Assembly: GCF_040276085.1 (NCBI RefSeq)
Contig: NZ_JBELOK010000001.1
Coordinates: 371,280-435,279, forward strand
From: Castellaniella sp040276085
Lineage (GTDB): Bacteria; Pseudomonadota; Gammaproteobacteria; Burkholderiales; Burkholderiaceae_B
Direction of reading: 5' to 3'
DNA length: 64,000 bases
Each line of letters starts with the position of its first letter. Position 1 is the first letter of the stretch. The notes under the pieces were generated by a model. That model ran no database searches and was not told where the DNA came from. It saw nothing but the letters and a program-made list of their open reading frames with translations. Below are positions 36,459 through 44,010 of the stretch, in pieces. A program made the position numbers and the translations under genes.

Positions 36459-37175
36459 ATGACGCCCCTGCCCCCCGCCCGCATCGCCCCCAGTCTGCTG
36501 TCCGCGGATTTCGCCCGCCTCGGAGAAGAAACCGCTGCCGTGATTGCCGCCGGCGCCGACTGGATTCATTTTGATGTCATGGACAACCATTTTGTCCCCA
36601 ACCTCACCATCGGCCCCATGGTGTGCGCGGCCCTGCGGCCCCATACCCAGGCCCCCATCGACGTCCATCTGATGGTCGAGCCCGTTGATGCCTTGATCCC
36701 CGCCTTTGCCAAGGCAGGCGCCAATATCATCAGCTTTCACCCCGAGGCATCCCGGCACGTCGACCGCACGCTGTCCCTGATCCGCGACCATGGCTGCCAG
36801 GCGGGGCTGGTATTCAACCCGGCCACGCCATTACAGTGGATGGATCATGTGATGGAGCGCCTGGATCTCGTCCTGCTGATGTCGGTCAATCCGGGTTTCG
36901 GAGGGCAATCATTTATTCCCCATACGCTGCAAAAACTACGAGAAGCACGCCAACGCATCGAGCGCTGGCAGGCAAACGGTGGCCAGGCCATCGCACTCGA
37001 GGTGGACGGCGGCGTCAAAACCGACAACATCACTGACATCCGGGCCGCTGGCGCGGATGCCTTTGTGGCGGGGTCTGCCATCTTTGGGCAAGCCGACTAC
37101 ACCCAAGTCATCCAGACCATGCGCCGGGGCATCGCACAGGCAGACGCCCTGCGCCAGGCACAAGCTGCCGGCTGA
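36459..37175 (+). CDS. rpe: Ribulose-phosphate 3-epimerase
   Basis: Interconverts ribulose-5-phosphate and xylulose-5-phosphate. The 238-residue TIM barrel shows IAPSLLSADFARLGEE, the metal-binding HFDVMDNHFVPNLTIGP, DVHLMVEP, MSVNPGFGGQSFIP and the phosphate-binding EVDGGVKTDNI. Standard length. It lies upstream of gph and the trp genes, the usual betaproteobacterial rpe-gph-trpE order. Confidence 0.97.
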   Translation: MTPLPPARIAPSLLSADFARLGEETAAVIAAGADWIHFDVMDNHFVPNLTIGPMVCAALRPHTQAPIDVHLMVEPVDALIPAFAKAGANIISFHPEASRHVDRTLSLIRDHGCQAGLVFNPATPLQWMDHVMERLDLVLLMSVNPGFGGQSFIPHTLQKLREARQRIERWQANGGQAIALEVDGGVKTDNITDIRAAGADAFVAGSAIFGQADYTQVIQTMRRGIAQADALRQAQAAG

Positions 37176-37323
37176 AACAATTGTTTCCGGACGCCCGCTA
37201 AGCGGCACAATCACGACATGGGGTGCTACCATTAGGCCCCATGTGGGTGTCTCAACATGGCATCCAGCCACTCACCAGCGGCCCAGCCATACCCTTGTCA
37301 GGCCGCATCAGCAACGCAAACTC

Positions 37324-38022
37324 ATGCATTTCCCCGGAATCCTGTTCGATCTGGACGGCACTTTGGTGCACACAATCCCCGACCTCGCAGACGCCACCAA
37401 CGCGATGCGTCAGGATATGGGTTTCCCCTCCTTGCCCGAAGCCCTGATTACAAGCTTTGTGGGCAAAGGCATCGAGCAGCTCGTTATCCGCGCGATCAGC
37501 CACAACGGCCCAGCCGCCAGTGTCGAGCAAGTGATGCGCGGGCTGGCGCGATTCAAAGACCACTATCGTGCCATCAGTGGCCGGCGCAGCACGGTCTTCC
37601 CCGGTGTCATCGCTGGCCTGGAGGCGTTTCGCAACCAAGGCTGCCGGATGGCTGTTGTAACCAACAAGAGTACCGAGTTCACCCCGCCTCTTTTGCAGCA
37701 GATGGGCTTGACTGACTACTTTGACGCGATTGTGTGTGGTGACACCTGCGAACGCAAAAAACCTGATCCCCTGCCCCTGTTTCATGCCTGCGATCTGCTG
37801 GGTGTGACACCCTCACAAACCCTGTTCATCGGCGACTCCATCAACGACGCACTGGCGGCCAAAGCAGCCGGCATGCGTGCACTGGCCCTGCCTTACGGCT
37901 ACAACGAAGGCCAGCCTGTGCAGACCCTTCCCGTCGATGCTATAGTGAGTTCGCTTATCGAAGCAGCCCGGTGGGCTGCCAATCCAGAACAGGCTGCAAG
38001 CCAAAACCCACAATTCGCATGA
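37324..38022 (+). CDS. gph: Phosphoglycolate phosphatase (HAD family)
   Basis: A 232-residue HAD hydrolase that removes phosphoglycolate formed by DNA repair or photorespiration-type reactions. Motif I is FDLDGTLVHT, motif II is VVTNKST, motif III is CERKKPDPLP and motif IV is FIGDSINDALAAKAAG. The ATG at 37324 was chosen because FPGILFDLDGTL follows at once; the frame is open far upstream across the rpe end. Its TGA overlaps the ATG of the trp leader peptide. A 7-bp hairpin (37217-37223 with 37237-37243) lies before the gene. Confidence 0.93.
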   Translation: MHFPGILFDLDGTLVHTIPDLADATNAMRQDMGFPSLPEALITSFVGKGIEQLVIRAISHNGPAASVEQVMRGLARFKDHYRAISGRRSTVFPGVIAGLEAFRNQGCRMAVVTNKSTEFTPPLLQQMGLTDYFDAIVCGDTCERKKPDPLPLFHACDLLGVTPSQTLFIGDSINDALAAKAAGMRALALPYGYNEGQPVQTLPVDAIVSSLIEAARWAANPEQAASQNPQFA

Positions 38023-38090
38023 ACAGCTTTCGCTATTACCCGATCTGCACTGGCGCCACCTGGCGCTGGTGGCGTCTGCGCTCCGGGTAA
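38019..38090 (+). CDS. trpL: trp leader peptide 1 (upstream of trpE)
   Basis: A 23-residue open frame whose C-terminal half reads TWRWWRLRSG: three Trp codons at 38061-38063, 38067-38069 and 38070-38072. Its ATG overlaps the gph stop (ATGA), so ribosomes ending gph could re-start here. The stop codon TAA at 38088-38090 lies inside segment 2 of the attenuator. Such a Trp-rich leader just before trpE marks transcription attenuation: stalling at Trp codons when Trp-tRNA is scarce. Seen directly; function follows from the known trpL mechanism. Confidence 0.88.
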   Translation: MNSFRYYPICTGATWRWWRLRSG

Positions 38091-38164
38091 TGGCAATTTG
38101 GCTGGCACCACTAATTGGCGCCGCCCCACCTTCCAAGCCCGGACCTTCCAATGGCCGGGCTTTT
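38036..38164 (+). promoter_or_regulatory. trpE attenuator with alternative hairpins
   Basis: Segment 1:2 pairs TTACCCG (38036-38042) with CGGGTAA (38084-38090), enclosing a 9-bp stem GGCGCCACC/GGTGGCGTC (38052-38060, 38068-38076, one G-T pair) over the Trp codons. Alternative 2:3 pairs TCCGGG (38082-38087) with CCCGGA (38138-38143). The 3:4 terminator pairs AAGCCCGG (38135-38142) with CCGGGCTT (38155-38162), extended by CC/GG past one bulged A, followed by TTTT. The mutually exclusive pairings fit classic attenuation. Confidence 0.8.
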
Positions 38165-38195
38165 CTGTCTCGGCCCAACCACACTCCAGACCATC

Positions 38196-39716
38196 ATGAC
38201 AGAAATCGAATTCAACGCACTGGCTGCACAAGGCTATAACCGTATCCCACTGATCGCGGAAACCTACGCCGATCTGGATACCCCTCTGGCCATCTACCTG
38301 AAGTTGGCACATGCCGGCCCTGAAGCCGGCCGCAACAGCTGCCTGATGGAATCTGTGGTGGGCGGCGAGCGCTTCGGCCGCTACTCGTTTATTGGCCTGC
38401 CCGCCAAAACGCTGATCCGCGCCACCGGCACCACCACCGAAGTCGTGCACCAGGGCCAGGTCATCGAAACGCACGAAGGCGATCCCCTTGCCTTCATTGA
38501 AGACTACCAAACGCGATTTAAAGTAGCACTGCGTCCCGGCATGCCCCGCTTTGCCGGCGGCCTGGCCGGCTATTTTGGCTACGACACCGTACGCCACATC
38601 GAGCCCCGTTTGGGTCCTTGCGTCAAGCCACGCCCCGCCGGCCAGCAGCCCGGCACCCCGGACATCATGCTCATGCAGGTCGATGAACTCGTGATCGTCG
38701 ACAATCTGGCCGGGCGTACCTATCTCATCGTCTACGCCGACCCCGCTCAGCCAGAAGCCTACGCCCTGGCCCGTCGGCGTCTTAAAGCCCTGCGCGAAAA
38801 ACTGCGCACCCCGGTGGTCATCCCTTACGCATACGCCAGCATGCAAACCCCCACCGAACGCGACTTCAAAAAAGAGGATTACATCCAGGCTGTACTGAAA
38901 GCCAAAGAGTACATCGCCGCCGGCGACCTCATGCAGGTACAAGTGGGCCAGGTCATCGCCAAGCCATTTCGCGACTCACCGCTCTCGCTGTACCGCGCCC
39001 TGCGTTCGCTCAATCCCTCGCCGTACATGTACTACTGGAACTTCGACTCTTTCCATGTGGTTGGTGCCTCTCCAGAAATCCTCGTCAGACAGGACCGCGA
39101 AGGACAGGGCGACGCTACCCGCGAAATGGTCACCATCCGCCCTCTTGCCGGCACCCGTAAACGTGGCACCACCCAAGAACAAGACCAGCAACTCGAGCAA
39201 GAACTCCTGGCCGACCCCAAAGAGCGTGCTGAGCACGTCATGCTCATCGATCTCGCCCGCAACGACATCGGCCGCGTGGCCAAAACCGGTACCGTCGAGG
39301 TCACCGACACCATGACCATCGAGCGCTACTCGCACGTCATGCATCTGGTATCCAACGTCTGCGGCGAGCTCAACGACAACATGAGCAACATGGATGTCCT
39401 GCGTGCCACTTTCCCCGCCGGCACACTCACCGGCGCTCCCAAAGTGCGTGCGATGGAAATCATCGATGAGCTCGAACCAGTCCGCCGCGGCATCTACGGC
39501 GGCGCCGCCGGCTACCTGAGCTACGGCGGTGAGATGGATCTGGCCATCGCCATCCGCACAGGGATCATCCGCGACGGCATGCTCTACGTCCAGGCCGCCG
39601 CCGGCATCGTTGCCGACTCCGACCCTGAAAAAGAATGGCAGGAAACCGAGGCCAAGGCCCGTGCGCTTTTACGCGCCGCCGAGCAAGTACAGTTTGGTCT
39701 GGACGAGCCTATTTAA
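38196..39716 (+). CDS. trpE: Anthranilate synthase component I
   Basis: Uses chorismate and ammonia from TrpG to make anthranilate. The 506-residue protein has the N-terminal feedback site region CLMESVVGGERFGRYSFIG (equivalent of the LLES motif that binds Trp), and the catalytic domain motifs VGASPEILVR, IRPLAGTRKRG, ERAEHVMLIDLARNDIGRV, FPAGTLTGAPKVRAME and RRGIYGGAAGYLSYGG. The ATG at 38196 lies 32 bp after the attenuator T run. Unlike in close relatives, trpG does not follow: two hairpin repeats and lldD-lldR come between. Confidence 0.97.
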   Translation: MTEIEFNALAAQGYNRIPLIAETYADLDTPLAIYLKLAHAGPEAGRNSCLMESVVGGERFGRYSFIGLPAKTLIRATGTTTEVVHQGQVIETHEGDPLAFIEDYQTRFKVALRPGMPRFAGGLAGYFGYDTVRHIEPRLGPCVKPRPAGQQPGTPDIMLMQVDELVIVDNLAGRTYLIVYADPAQPEAYALARRRLKALREKLRTPVVIPYAYASMQTPTERDFKKEDYIQAVLKAKEYIAAGDLMQVQVGQVIAKPFRDSPLSLYRALRSLNPSPYMYYWNFDSFHVVGASPEILVRQDREGQGDATREMVTIRPLAGTRKRGTTQEQDQQLEQELLADPKERAEHVMLIDLARNDIGRVAKTGTVEVTDTMTIERYSHVMHLVSNVCGELNDNMSNMDVLRATFPAGTLTGAPKVRAMEIIDELEPVRRGIYGGAAGYLSYGGEMDLAIAIRTGIIRDGMLYVQAAAGIVADSDPEKEWQETEAKARALLRAAEQVQFGLDEPI

Positions 39717-39825
39717 GGCTTTGGCTGTTATTGACAAGCCTCACGCAACGTCCCCGCCAGATTATTTTTTATAGCGCATACAAGGCAACTGCACGACTGC
39801 ATTAATGTAACCTTCTTCATCACTA

Positions 39826-39896
39826 GGCCATCATTCACGGGGGGTTCCAGGGCAGGAGCTACGCAACAGTCCTGGAACCCCCCGTGAATGATGGCC
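39826..39896. repeat. Long palindromic hairpin repeat A (conserved 15-nt loop)
   Basis: A perfect 26-bp inverted repeat (39826-39851 and 39871-39896) encloses 19 nt. A further G-T and C-G pair closes the stem to leave a 15-nt loop AGGAGCTACGCAACA (39854-39868). The inner stem reads GGGGGTTCCAGG, the outer stem GGCCATCATTCAC. No coding frame covers it. It shares loop and inner stem with repeat B; see there. It could act as a terminator for trpE but has no T tract. Confidence 0.9.
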
Positions 39897-39975
39897 AAAA
39901 TAGATCTGTGTCACACCAAGAACACAACCGCTCAGCATTACGCAAGAATATAGCCCGCTCAAAATCGTCAGGACG

Positions 39976-40034
39976 ACGTTGATGGGGGTTTCAGGACTGT
40001 TGCGCAGCTCCTGTCCTGAAACCCCCATCAACGT
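39976..40034. repeat. Long palindromic hairpin repeat B (same loop, inverted)
   Basis: A perfect 22-bp inverted repeat (39976-39997 and 40013-40034) encloses a 15-nt loop TGTTGCGCAGCTCCT (39998-40012). Its reverse complement matches the loop of repeat A at 14 of 15 positions. The inner stem GGGGGTTTCAGGAC differs from A by one base pair changed on both arms (T-A instead of C-G) and an A-T where A has G-T, so base pairing is kept. The outer stem (ACGTTGAT) is unrelated to that of A. The 79 bp between A and B show no gene. Confidence 0.9.
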
Positions 40035-40081
40035 TGGCCGAGCTCTAACAAAAAAGCACCCAAAACCCCACCCGCACCTCT

Positions 40082-41218
40082 TCACTCACGCACCAACAGC
40101 TCCCGCGTGATATCCCCAATTGTCCGCGCCCCCGTCAGCGTCATCGCCACCCGCATCTCCTTCTCGATCAACGACAGCAACTGCGAAACACCTGCACGCC
40201 CCCCCACCGACAAAGCGTACAACCACGCACGCCCCAGCAGCACGGTATCCGCCCCCAAGGCCAGCATCCGCACCACATCCAGCCCTGTCCGGATCCCGGA
40301 ATCGGCCAGCAGCGTAATCTCACCTTTGACCGCGTCGGCAATCGCCGGCAACGCCCGCGCCGTAGATAACACCCCATCCAGCTGACGTCCGCCGTGATTG
40401 GACACAATGATCCCATCAGCGCCAAACCGTACTGCGTCGCGCGCATCCTCGGGGTCGAGAATTCCCTTGATCACCATCGGGCCTTCCCAGAAATCACGGA
40501 TCCACTGCAGATCTTTCCAGGAAATAGAGGGATCAAAGTTGGCGCCCAGCCAGCCGATATAGTCTTCGAGCCCCGTCGGTGTCCCAAGATATTTGGACAC
40601 ATTGCCCAGATCATGCGGGCGTCCCCACAGCCCCACATCCCACGACCAGCGCGGATGGCACACCGCCTGCAAATACCGCCGCCAGTTGGCATACGGCCCG
40701 CTCATCCCCGAATGGGCATCCCTGTACCGTGCTCCAGGCACCGGCATATCCACGGTAAACACCAGGGTTGAGACCCCCGCATCCCGGGCACGTTGCAGCA
40801 CGCTTTTCATGAAGCCACGGTCTTTGAGCACATACAGCTGAAACCACATCGGCCGACTGATGGCCGGGGCCACTTCTTCGATGGGGCAGACAGATACCGT
40901 CGACATCGTGAATGGAATGCCGTGCTGTTCGGCTGCCTGGGCGGCCTGAACCTCACCACGCCGGGCAAACATGCCGGTCAGGCCCACAGGCCCCAGGGCG
41001 ACAGGCATGGAGAGTGTCTCGTTAAACAGGCGGGTAGTGAGATCCAGCTGCGACATATCGTTAAGCACCCGCTGGCGCAGCGCCACAGACGACAGATCAC
41101 TGACGTTGTGCTGCAAGGTGTACTCGGCATAAGCGCCACCGTCGGCATAATGAAACAGAAACGGCGGCAAACGCCGCTTGGCGGCTGCACGATAGTCAGT
41201 GGAAGCAGAAATAATCAT
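40082..41218 (-). CDS. lldD: L-lactate dehydrogenase (FMN-dependent alpha-hydroxy-acid oxidising enzyme)
   Basis: A 378-residue membrane-associated flavoenzyme that oxidises L-lactate to pyruvate and feeds electrons to quinone. Family features are the N-terminal DYRAAAKRRLPPFLFHYADGGAYAEYTL, MSTVSVCPIEEVA, FQLYVLKDRGFMKSVLQRA, VKGILDPEDARDAV with the catalytic Lys, VSNHGGRQLDG with the active-site His, and LADSGIRTGLDVVRMLALGAD for FMN phosphate. It is similar in length to E. coli LldD (396). It is transcribed with, and 17 bp after, the regulator gene. Confidence 0.93.
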   Translation of the reverse strand: MIISASTDYRAAAKRRLPPFLFHYADGGAYAEYTLQHNVSDLSSVALRQRVLNDMSQLDLTTRLFNETLSMPVALGPVGLTGMFARRGEVQAAQAAEQHGIPFTMSTVSVCPIEEVAPAISRPMWFQLYVLKDRGFMKSVLQRARDAGVSTLVFTVDMPVPGARYRDAHSGMSGPYANWRRYLQAVCHPRWSWDVGLWGRPHDLGNVSKYLGTPTGLEDYIGWLGANFDPSISWKDLQWIRDFWEGPMVIKGILDPEDARDAVRFGADGIIVSNHGGRQLDGVLSTARALPAIADAVKGEITLLADSGIRTGLDVVRMLALGADTVLLGRAWLYALSVGGRAGVSQLLSLIEKEMRVAMTLTGARTIGDITRELLVRE

Positions 41219-41235
41219 GAAGACAGTGTCCGGGG

Positions 41236-41988
41236 TTAGGGAAAATGAATCAGACGCGAAGACCTTGCCTGGCGAGCCTCATCTTCGTCCAGTTGCCGCA
41301 TCGCGGCATGTATGAACTGCAGATGCTGCCAAATCGCTGCACGGGCACCACTGGCATCACCCTGTGCGATGGCGTCCTTTATCGCACGATGCTGCCGCAG
41401 CAATTGCCCTTGCGTATCCGGCATGGTGTACATCCGCTGCCGGCTCTCGGTTACCGTAGAGCGCAGGAGATCAAACAAGCCACGCATCATCTGGATCAGC
41501 ACCGCATTGTGGGAAGCCTCGGCGATGGCCAGATGAAACCGTGCATCGGCTTCGGCCGATAAATTGGCGTCGGCCTCGTCCTGGAAACGTTGCAGATCAT
41601 CAAAGCAGGTTTGAATCCGCGCAATATCATCCGGCGTTGCTCGCAAGGCAGCATGCCATGCCGTGCCGCCTTCAAGCGCGTGGCGTGCCTCAAGCACGTC
41701 GTAGCGGTAATCGGGATCAGCCACCAGGAGATCCCGCAACCCGCCAATCTGGCGACGCGGCCAGGTGCTGGCAAGATCAGCAGGCGCCTGCAAAAAGGTG
41801 CCACCGCCCTGGCGGCTATACAACACCCCCTGGCTGGCCAACTGATGGATGGCTTCGCGGATTGACGAGCGCGAGGCAGCAAGATCCTGTGCCAACCGGC
41901 GCTCGGAGGGCAAGCGATCGCCGGGTTTCAGCCCGCGATCACGCACCAGACCCAGGAGCGCTTCAGCAAGACGGTCAGACAATCGCAT
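41236..41988 (-). CDS. lldR: GntR/FadR-family regulator (LldR-like)
   Basis: A 250-residue transcription factor. The N-terminal winged helix RLAEALLGLVRDRGLKPGDRLPSERRLAQDLAASRSSIREAIHQLASQGVL is the GntR domain in pieces (sequence given by its two ends: RLSDRLAEALLG and GVLYSRQGGGTFL). The C-terminal FCD domain has YRYDVLEARHALEGGTAW and the metal/ligand His residues in FHLAIAEASHN and RQHRAIKDAI. Position before lldD indicates a lactate-responsive regulator of the pair. ATG 41988 fits LldR N-termini, though its ribosome site is weak. Confidence 0.85.
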   Translation of the reverse strand: MRLSDRLAEALLGLVRDRGLKPGDRLPSERRLAQDLAASRSSIREAIHQLASQGVLYSRQGGGTFLQAPADLASTWPRRQIGGLRDLLVADPDYRYDVLEARHALEGGTAWHAALRATPDDIARIQTCFDDLQRFQDEADANLSAEADARFHLAIAEASHNAVLIQMMRGLFDLLRSTVTESRQRMYTMPDTQGQLLRQHRAIKDAIAQGDASGARAAIWQHLQFIHAAMRQLDEDEARQARSSRLIHFP

Positions 41989-42190
41989 AGGGACAAACCA
42001 AGAAACAGGGCATGACAGGCCACGAATAAACCATCTACCAGGCAAATCGCCGGATGGTTAGCCACATAAATGGCCAGACCACTTGGCAACCACCTATTTA
42101 CCCAATGATTATAGAAACCTATGAATTCAATGGTCAATCATTTATTTAGGCTCTTTAAATCGGTAGGACCATTTTATTTTTTGCTGGCAC

Positions 42191-42219
42191 TCGACAGCAA
42201 CCCGCCCACACAGTAGAAT
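42191..42219 (+). promoter_or_regulatory. Sigma-70 promoter of the trpL2-trpGDC unit
   Basis: TCGACA (42191-42196, five of six -35 bases) and TAGAAT (42214-42219, five of six -10 bases) are separated by exactly 17 bp. The predicted start point, 6-8 bp after the -10, falls at or beside the A of the leader ATG (42226). Confidence 0.75.
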
Positions 42220-42225
42220 CGTTGC

Positions 42226-42276
42226 ATGATTTTTCACGCGACCACACACTCATCAAGCTGGTGGCGCCTCTCATAG
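42226..42276 (+). CDS. trpL: trp leader peptide 2 (upstream of trpG)
   Basis: A 16-residue open frame reading MIFHATTHSSSWWRLS, with tandem Trp codons at 42259-42264 directly before segment 1 of a second attenuator. It has no Shine-Dalgarno sequence and the promoter places the RNA 5' end at about its ATG, so it is probably translated leaderless. Its end WWRLS resembles WWRLRS of leader 1, and GCTGGTGGCG is shared at nucleotide level, suggesting the leaders are related. In Sinorhizobium a leaderless trpL also gives a trans-acting small RNA and peptide; whether that holds here is unknown. Confidence 0.85.
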   Translation: MIFHATTHSSSWWRLS

Positions 42277-42331
42277 AGGCGGCATCCTCATGCGTGTTTA
42301 TCGCACTTTGCCGCCGTTCTGGCCGGCAAAG
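42265..42331 (+). promoter_or_regulatory. trpGDC attenuator with alternative hairpins
   Basis: 1:2 pairs CGCCTCT (42265-42271) with AGAGGCG (42275-42281). 2:3 pairs GGCGGCA (42278-42284) with TGCCGCC (42309-42315). 3:4 pairs CTTTGCCG (42306-42313) with CGGCAAAG (42324-42331). The three pairings exclude one another as in trp attenuators, and the Trp codons abut segment 1. The 3:4 stem lacks a clean T run (ATTGCTTCCC follows), so its termination strength is uncertain. Confidence 0.7.
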
Positions 42332-42388
42332 ATTGCTTCCCTCCTCTGTCCCCAGCACGGCGGTTTCTGACCAAGGAAATGCTTGATC

Positions 42389-42955
42389 ATGAAGCTATTG
42401 ATGCTCGACAACTACGATTCCTTTACCTACAACCTGGTTCAATACTTTGGTGAGCTTGGCGTGGACGTCGAGGTGGCCCGCAACGACCACATCGATCTCG
42501 ACACCATCGAACGCATGGATCCAGATCGCATCTGCGTGTCTCCAGGGCCCTGCACACCCGCCGAAGCCGGCATCTCCATTGATCTGATCCGCCACTTTGC
42601 GGGACGCAAGCCCATCCTGGGTGTTTGTCTGGGCCATCAGGCCATTGGCGCAGCCTACGGCGGGCACATCGTGCGTGCCCAAACCCTGATGCACGGCAAG
42701 GTCTCGTCCATCACGCATACCGGCACAGATGTGTTCTCGGGTCTGCCCTCTCCCTTCGAAGTAACGCGCTACCACTCGCTGGCCATCGAAAGAGCCAGCT
42801 TGCCGGATTGCCTGACCATCACTGCAGAAACCGCCGATGGCGAGATCATGGGCGTGGCTCACAAGACGCTTCCCGTCTATGGGGTGCAGTTTCACCCCGA
42901 GTCCATCCTCAGCGAACATGGCCACGACCTGCTGCGCAACTTTCTGAATCTCTGA
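42389..42955 (+). CDS. trpG: Anthranilate synthase component II (glutamine amidotransferase)
   Basis: A 188-residue class I glutamine amidotransferase supplying ammonia to TrpE. LMLDNYDSFTYNLVQYF is the N-terminal signature, PGPCTPAEAG the oxyanion region, GVCLGHQAIG holds the nucleophile Cys, and FHPESILSEHG the catalytic His-Glu. The ATG at 42389 follows AAGGAA; a TTG two codons upstream was rejected. It could also serve para-aminobenzoate synthase. Confidence 0.96.
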   Translation: MKLLMLDNYDSFTYNLVQYFGELGVDVEVARNDHIDLDTIERMDPDRICVSPGPCTPAEAGISIDLIRHFAGRKPILGVCLGHQAIGAAYGGHIVRAQTLMHGKVSSITHTGTDVFSGLPSPFEVTRYHSLAIERASLPDCLTITAETADGEIMGVAHKTLPVYGVQFHPESILSEHGHDLLRNFLNL

Positions 42956-42978
42956 ATATCTCTTCCAAGGACACTCTC

Positions 42979-44010
42979 ATGCCATTGATCACACCCAATG
43001 AAGCACTGGTACGTTGTATCGAACACCGCGAAATCTTTCACGACGAAATGCTGGAACTCATGCGCATGCTGATGCGCGGTGAAGTCTCGCCGCAACTGTC
43101 GGCCGCCTTGCTGATGGGCCTGCGCGTCAAGAAAGAAACGGTGGGCGAAATTACCGCAGCGGCACAGGTGATGAGAGAGTTTGCCCTCGGTGTGACCACC
43201 CCGTACCCGCAAGACCTGCTGGATATGTGCGGCACTGGGGGCGACGGATCAAAGACCTTCAATATCTCTACGGCGGCCATGTTTGTGGCAGCCGCAGGTG
43301 GCGTCAAGATCGCCAAACACGGCAATCGCAGTGCATCCTCGTCGTCGGGCAGTGCCGACGTGCTGGAAGCCCTGGGCGTATGCATCGCAGCCAAACCCGA
43401 ACAAGTGGCAGAGTCCATCGCAGCAACCGGCATCGGCTTCATGTTTGCGCCCGCACATCACGGCGCCATGAAAAACGTTGCTGCCGTGCGCCGTGAGCTT
43501 GGCGTACGCACAATTTTCAATATCCTCGGGCCGCTCACCAATCCGGCCGGTGCCCTCAACCAGCTGATGGGCGTGTTTCACCCCGACCTCGTCGGGATCC
43601 AGGTGCGCGTGCTGCAACGGCTGGGTAGCCGCCACGTGCTGATTGTGCATGGCAAAGACGGCATGGACGAAGCCTCGCTGGGCGCTTCCACCCTGATCGG
43701 TGAACTCAAGGATGGCGAAGTGCGCGAGTACGAGATCCACCCGGAAGACTTCGGCATGGCCATGGTATCGAACCGCAGCATCAAGGTAGCCAACCGCGAC
43801 GAATCCGCACAACTGGTGCAGGCAGCCCTGAACAACACCGCCGGCACTGCGCGTGACATTGTCATCCTCAATGCAGGGCTGGCACTGTATGCTGGCAATC
43901 AGGCCACTTCGATTCAGCACGGCATCCAGCGCGCTGCCGAACTCATCGCTGCTGGCGCCGCCCGCGACAAACTTGAACAATTTCGGCAGTACACCCAAAG
44001 GTTTGCATGA
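42979..44010 (+). CDS. trpD: Anthranilate phosphoribosyltransferase
   Basis: Transfers phosphoribose from PRPP to anthranilate. The 343-residue protein has MCGTGGDGSKTFNISTAAMFVAAAGG (written by its key parts CGTGGDG and NIST), KHGNRSASSSSGSADVLEALG, FAPAHHGAMKNVA and GPLTNPAG. ATG 42979 is preceded by AAGGA, 23 bp after trpG; the open frame extends far upstream but only as a trpG shadow. The stop overlaps the trpC start (ATGA). Confidence 0.96.
   Translation: MPLITPNEALVRCIEHREIFHDEMLELMRMLMRGEVSPQLSAALLMGLRVKKETVGEITAAAQVMREFALGVTTPYPQDLLDMCGTGGDGSKTFNISTAAMFVAAAGGVKIAKHGNRSASSSSGSADVLEALGVCIAAKPEQVAESIAATGIGFMFAPAHHGAMKNVAAVRRELGVRTIFNILGPLTNPAGALNQLMGVFHPDLVGIQVRVLQRLGSRHVLIVHGKDGMDEASLGASTLIGELKDGEVREYEIHPEDFGMAMVSNRSIKVANRDESAQLVQAALNNTAGTARDIVILNAGLALYAGNQATSIQHGIQRAAELIAAGAARDKLEQFRQYTQRFA

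Noticed and set aside
37935..37950. TATAGT inside gph as a possible internal promoter for trpL-trpE
   Set aside because: No acceptable -35 at 16-18 bp; left unassigned.
39731..39736. Perfect TTGACA after trpE
   Set aside because: No -10 element at a usable distance, and no plus-strand gene follows before lldD on the other strand.
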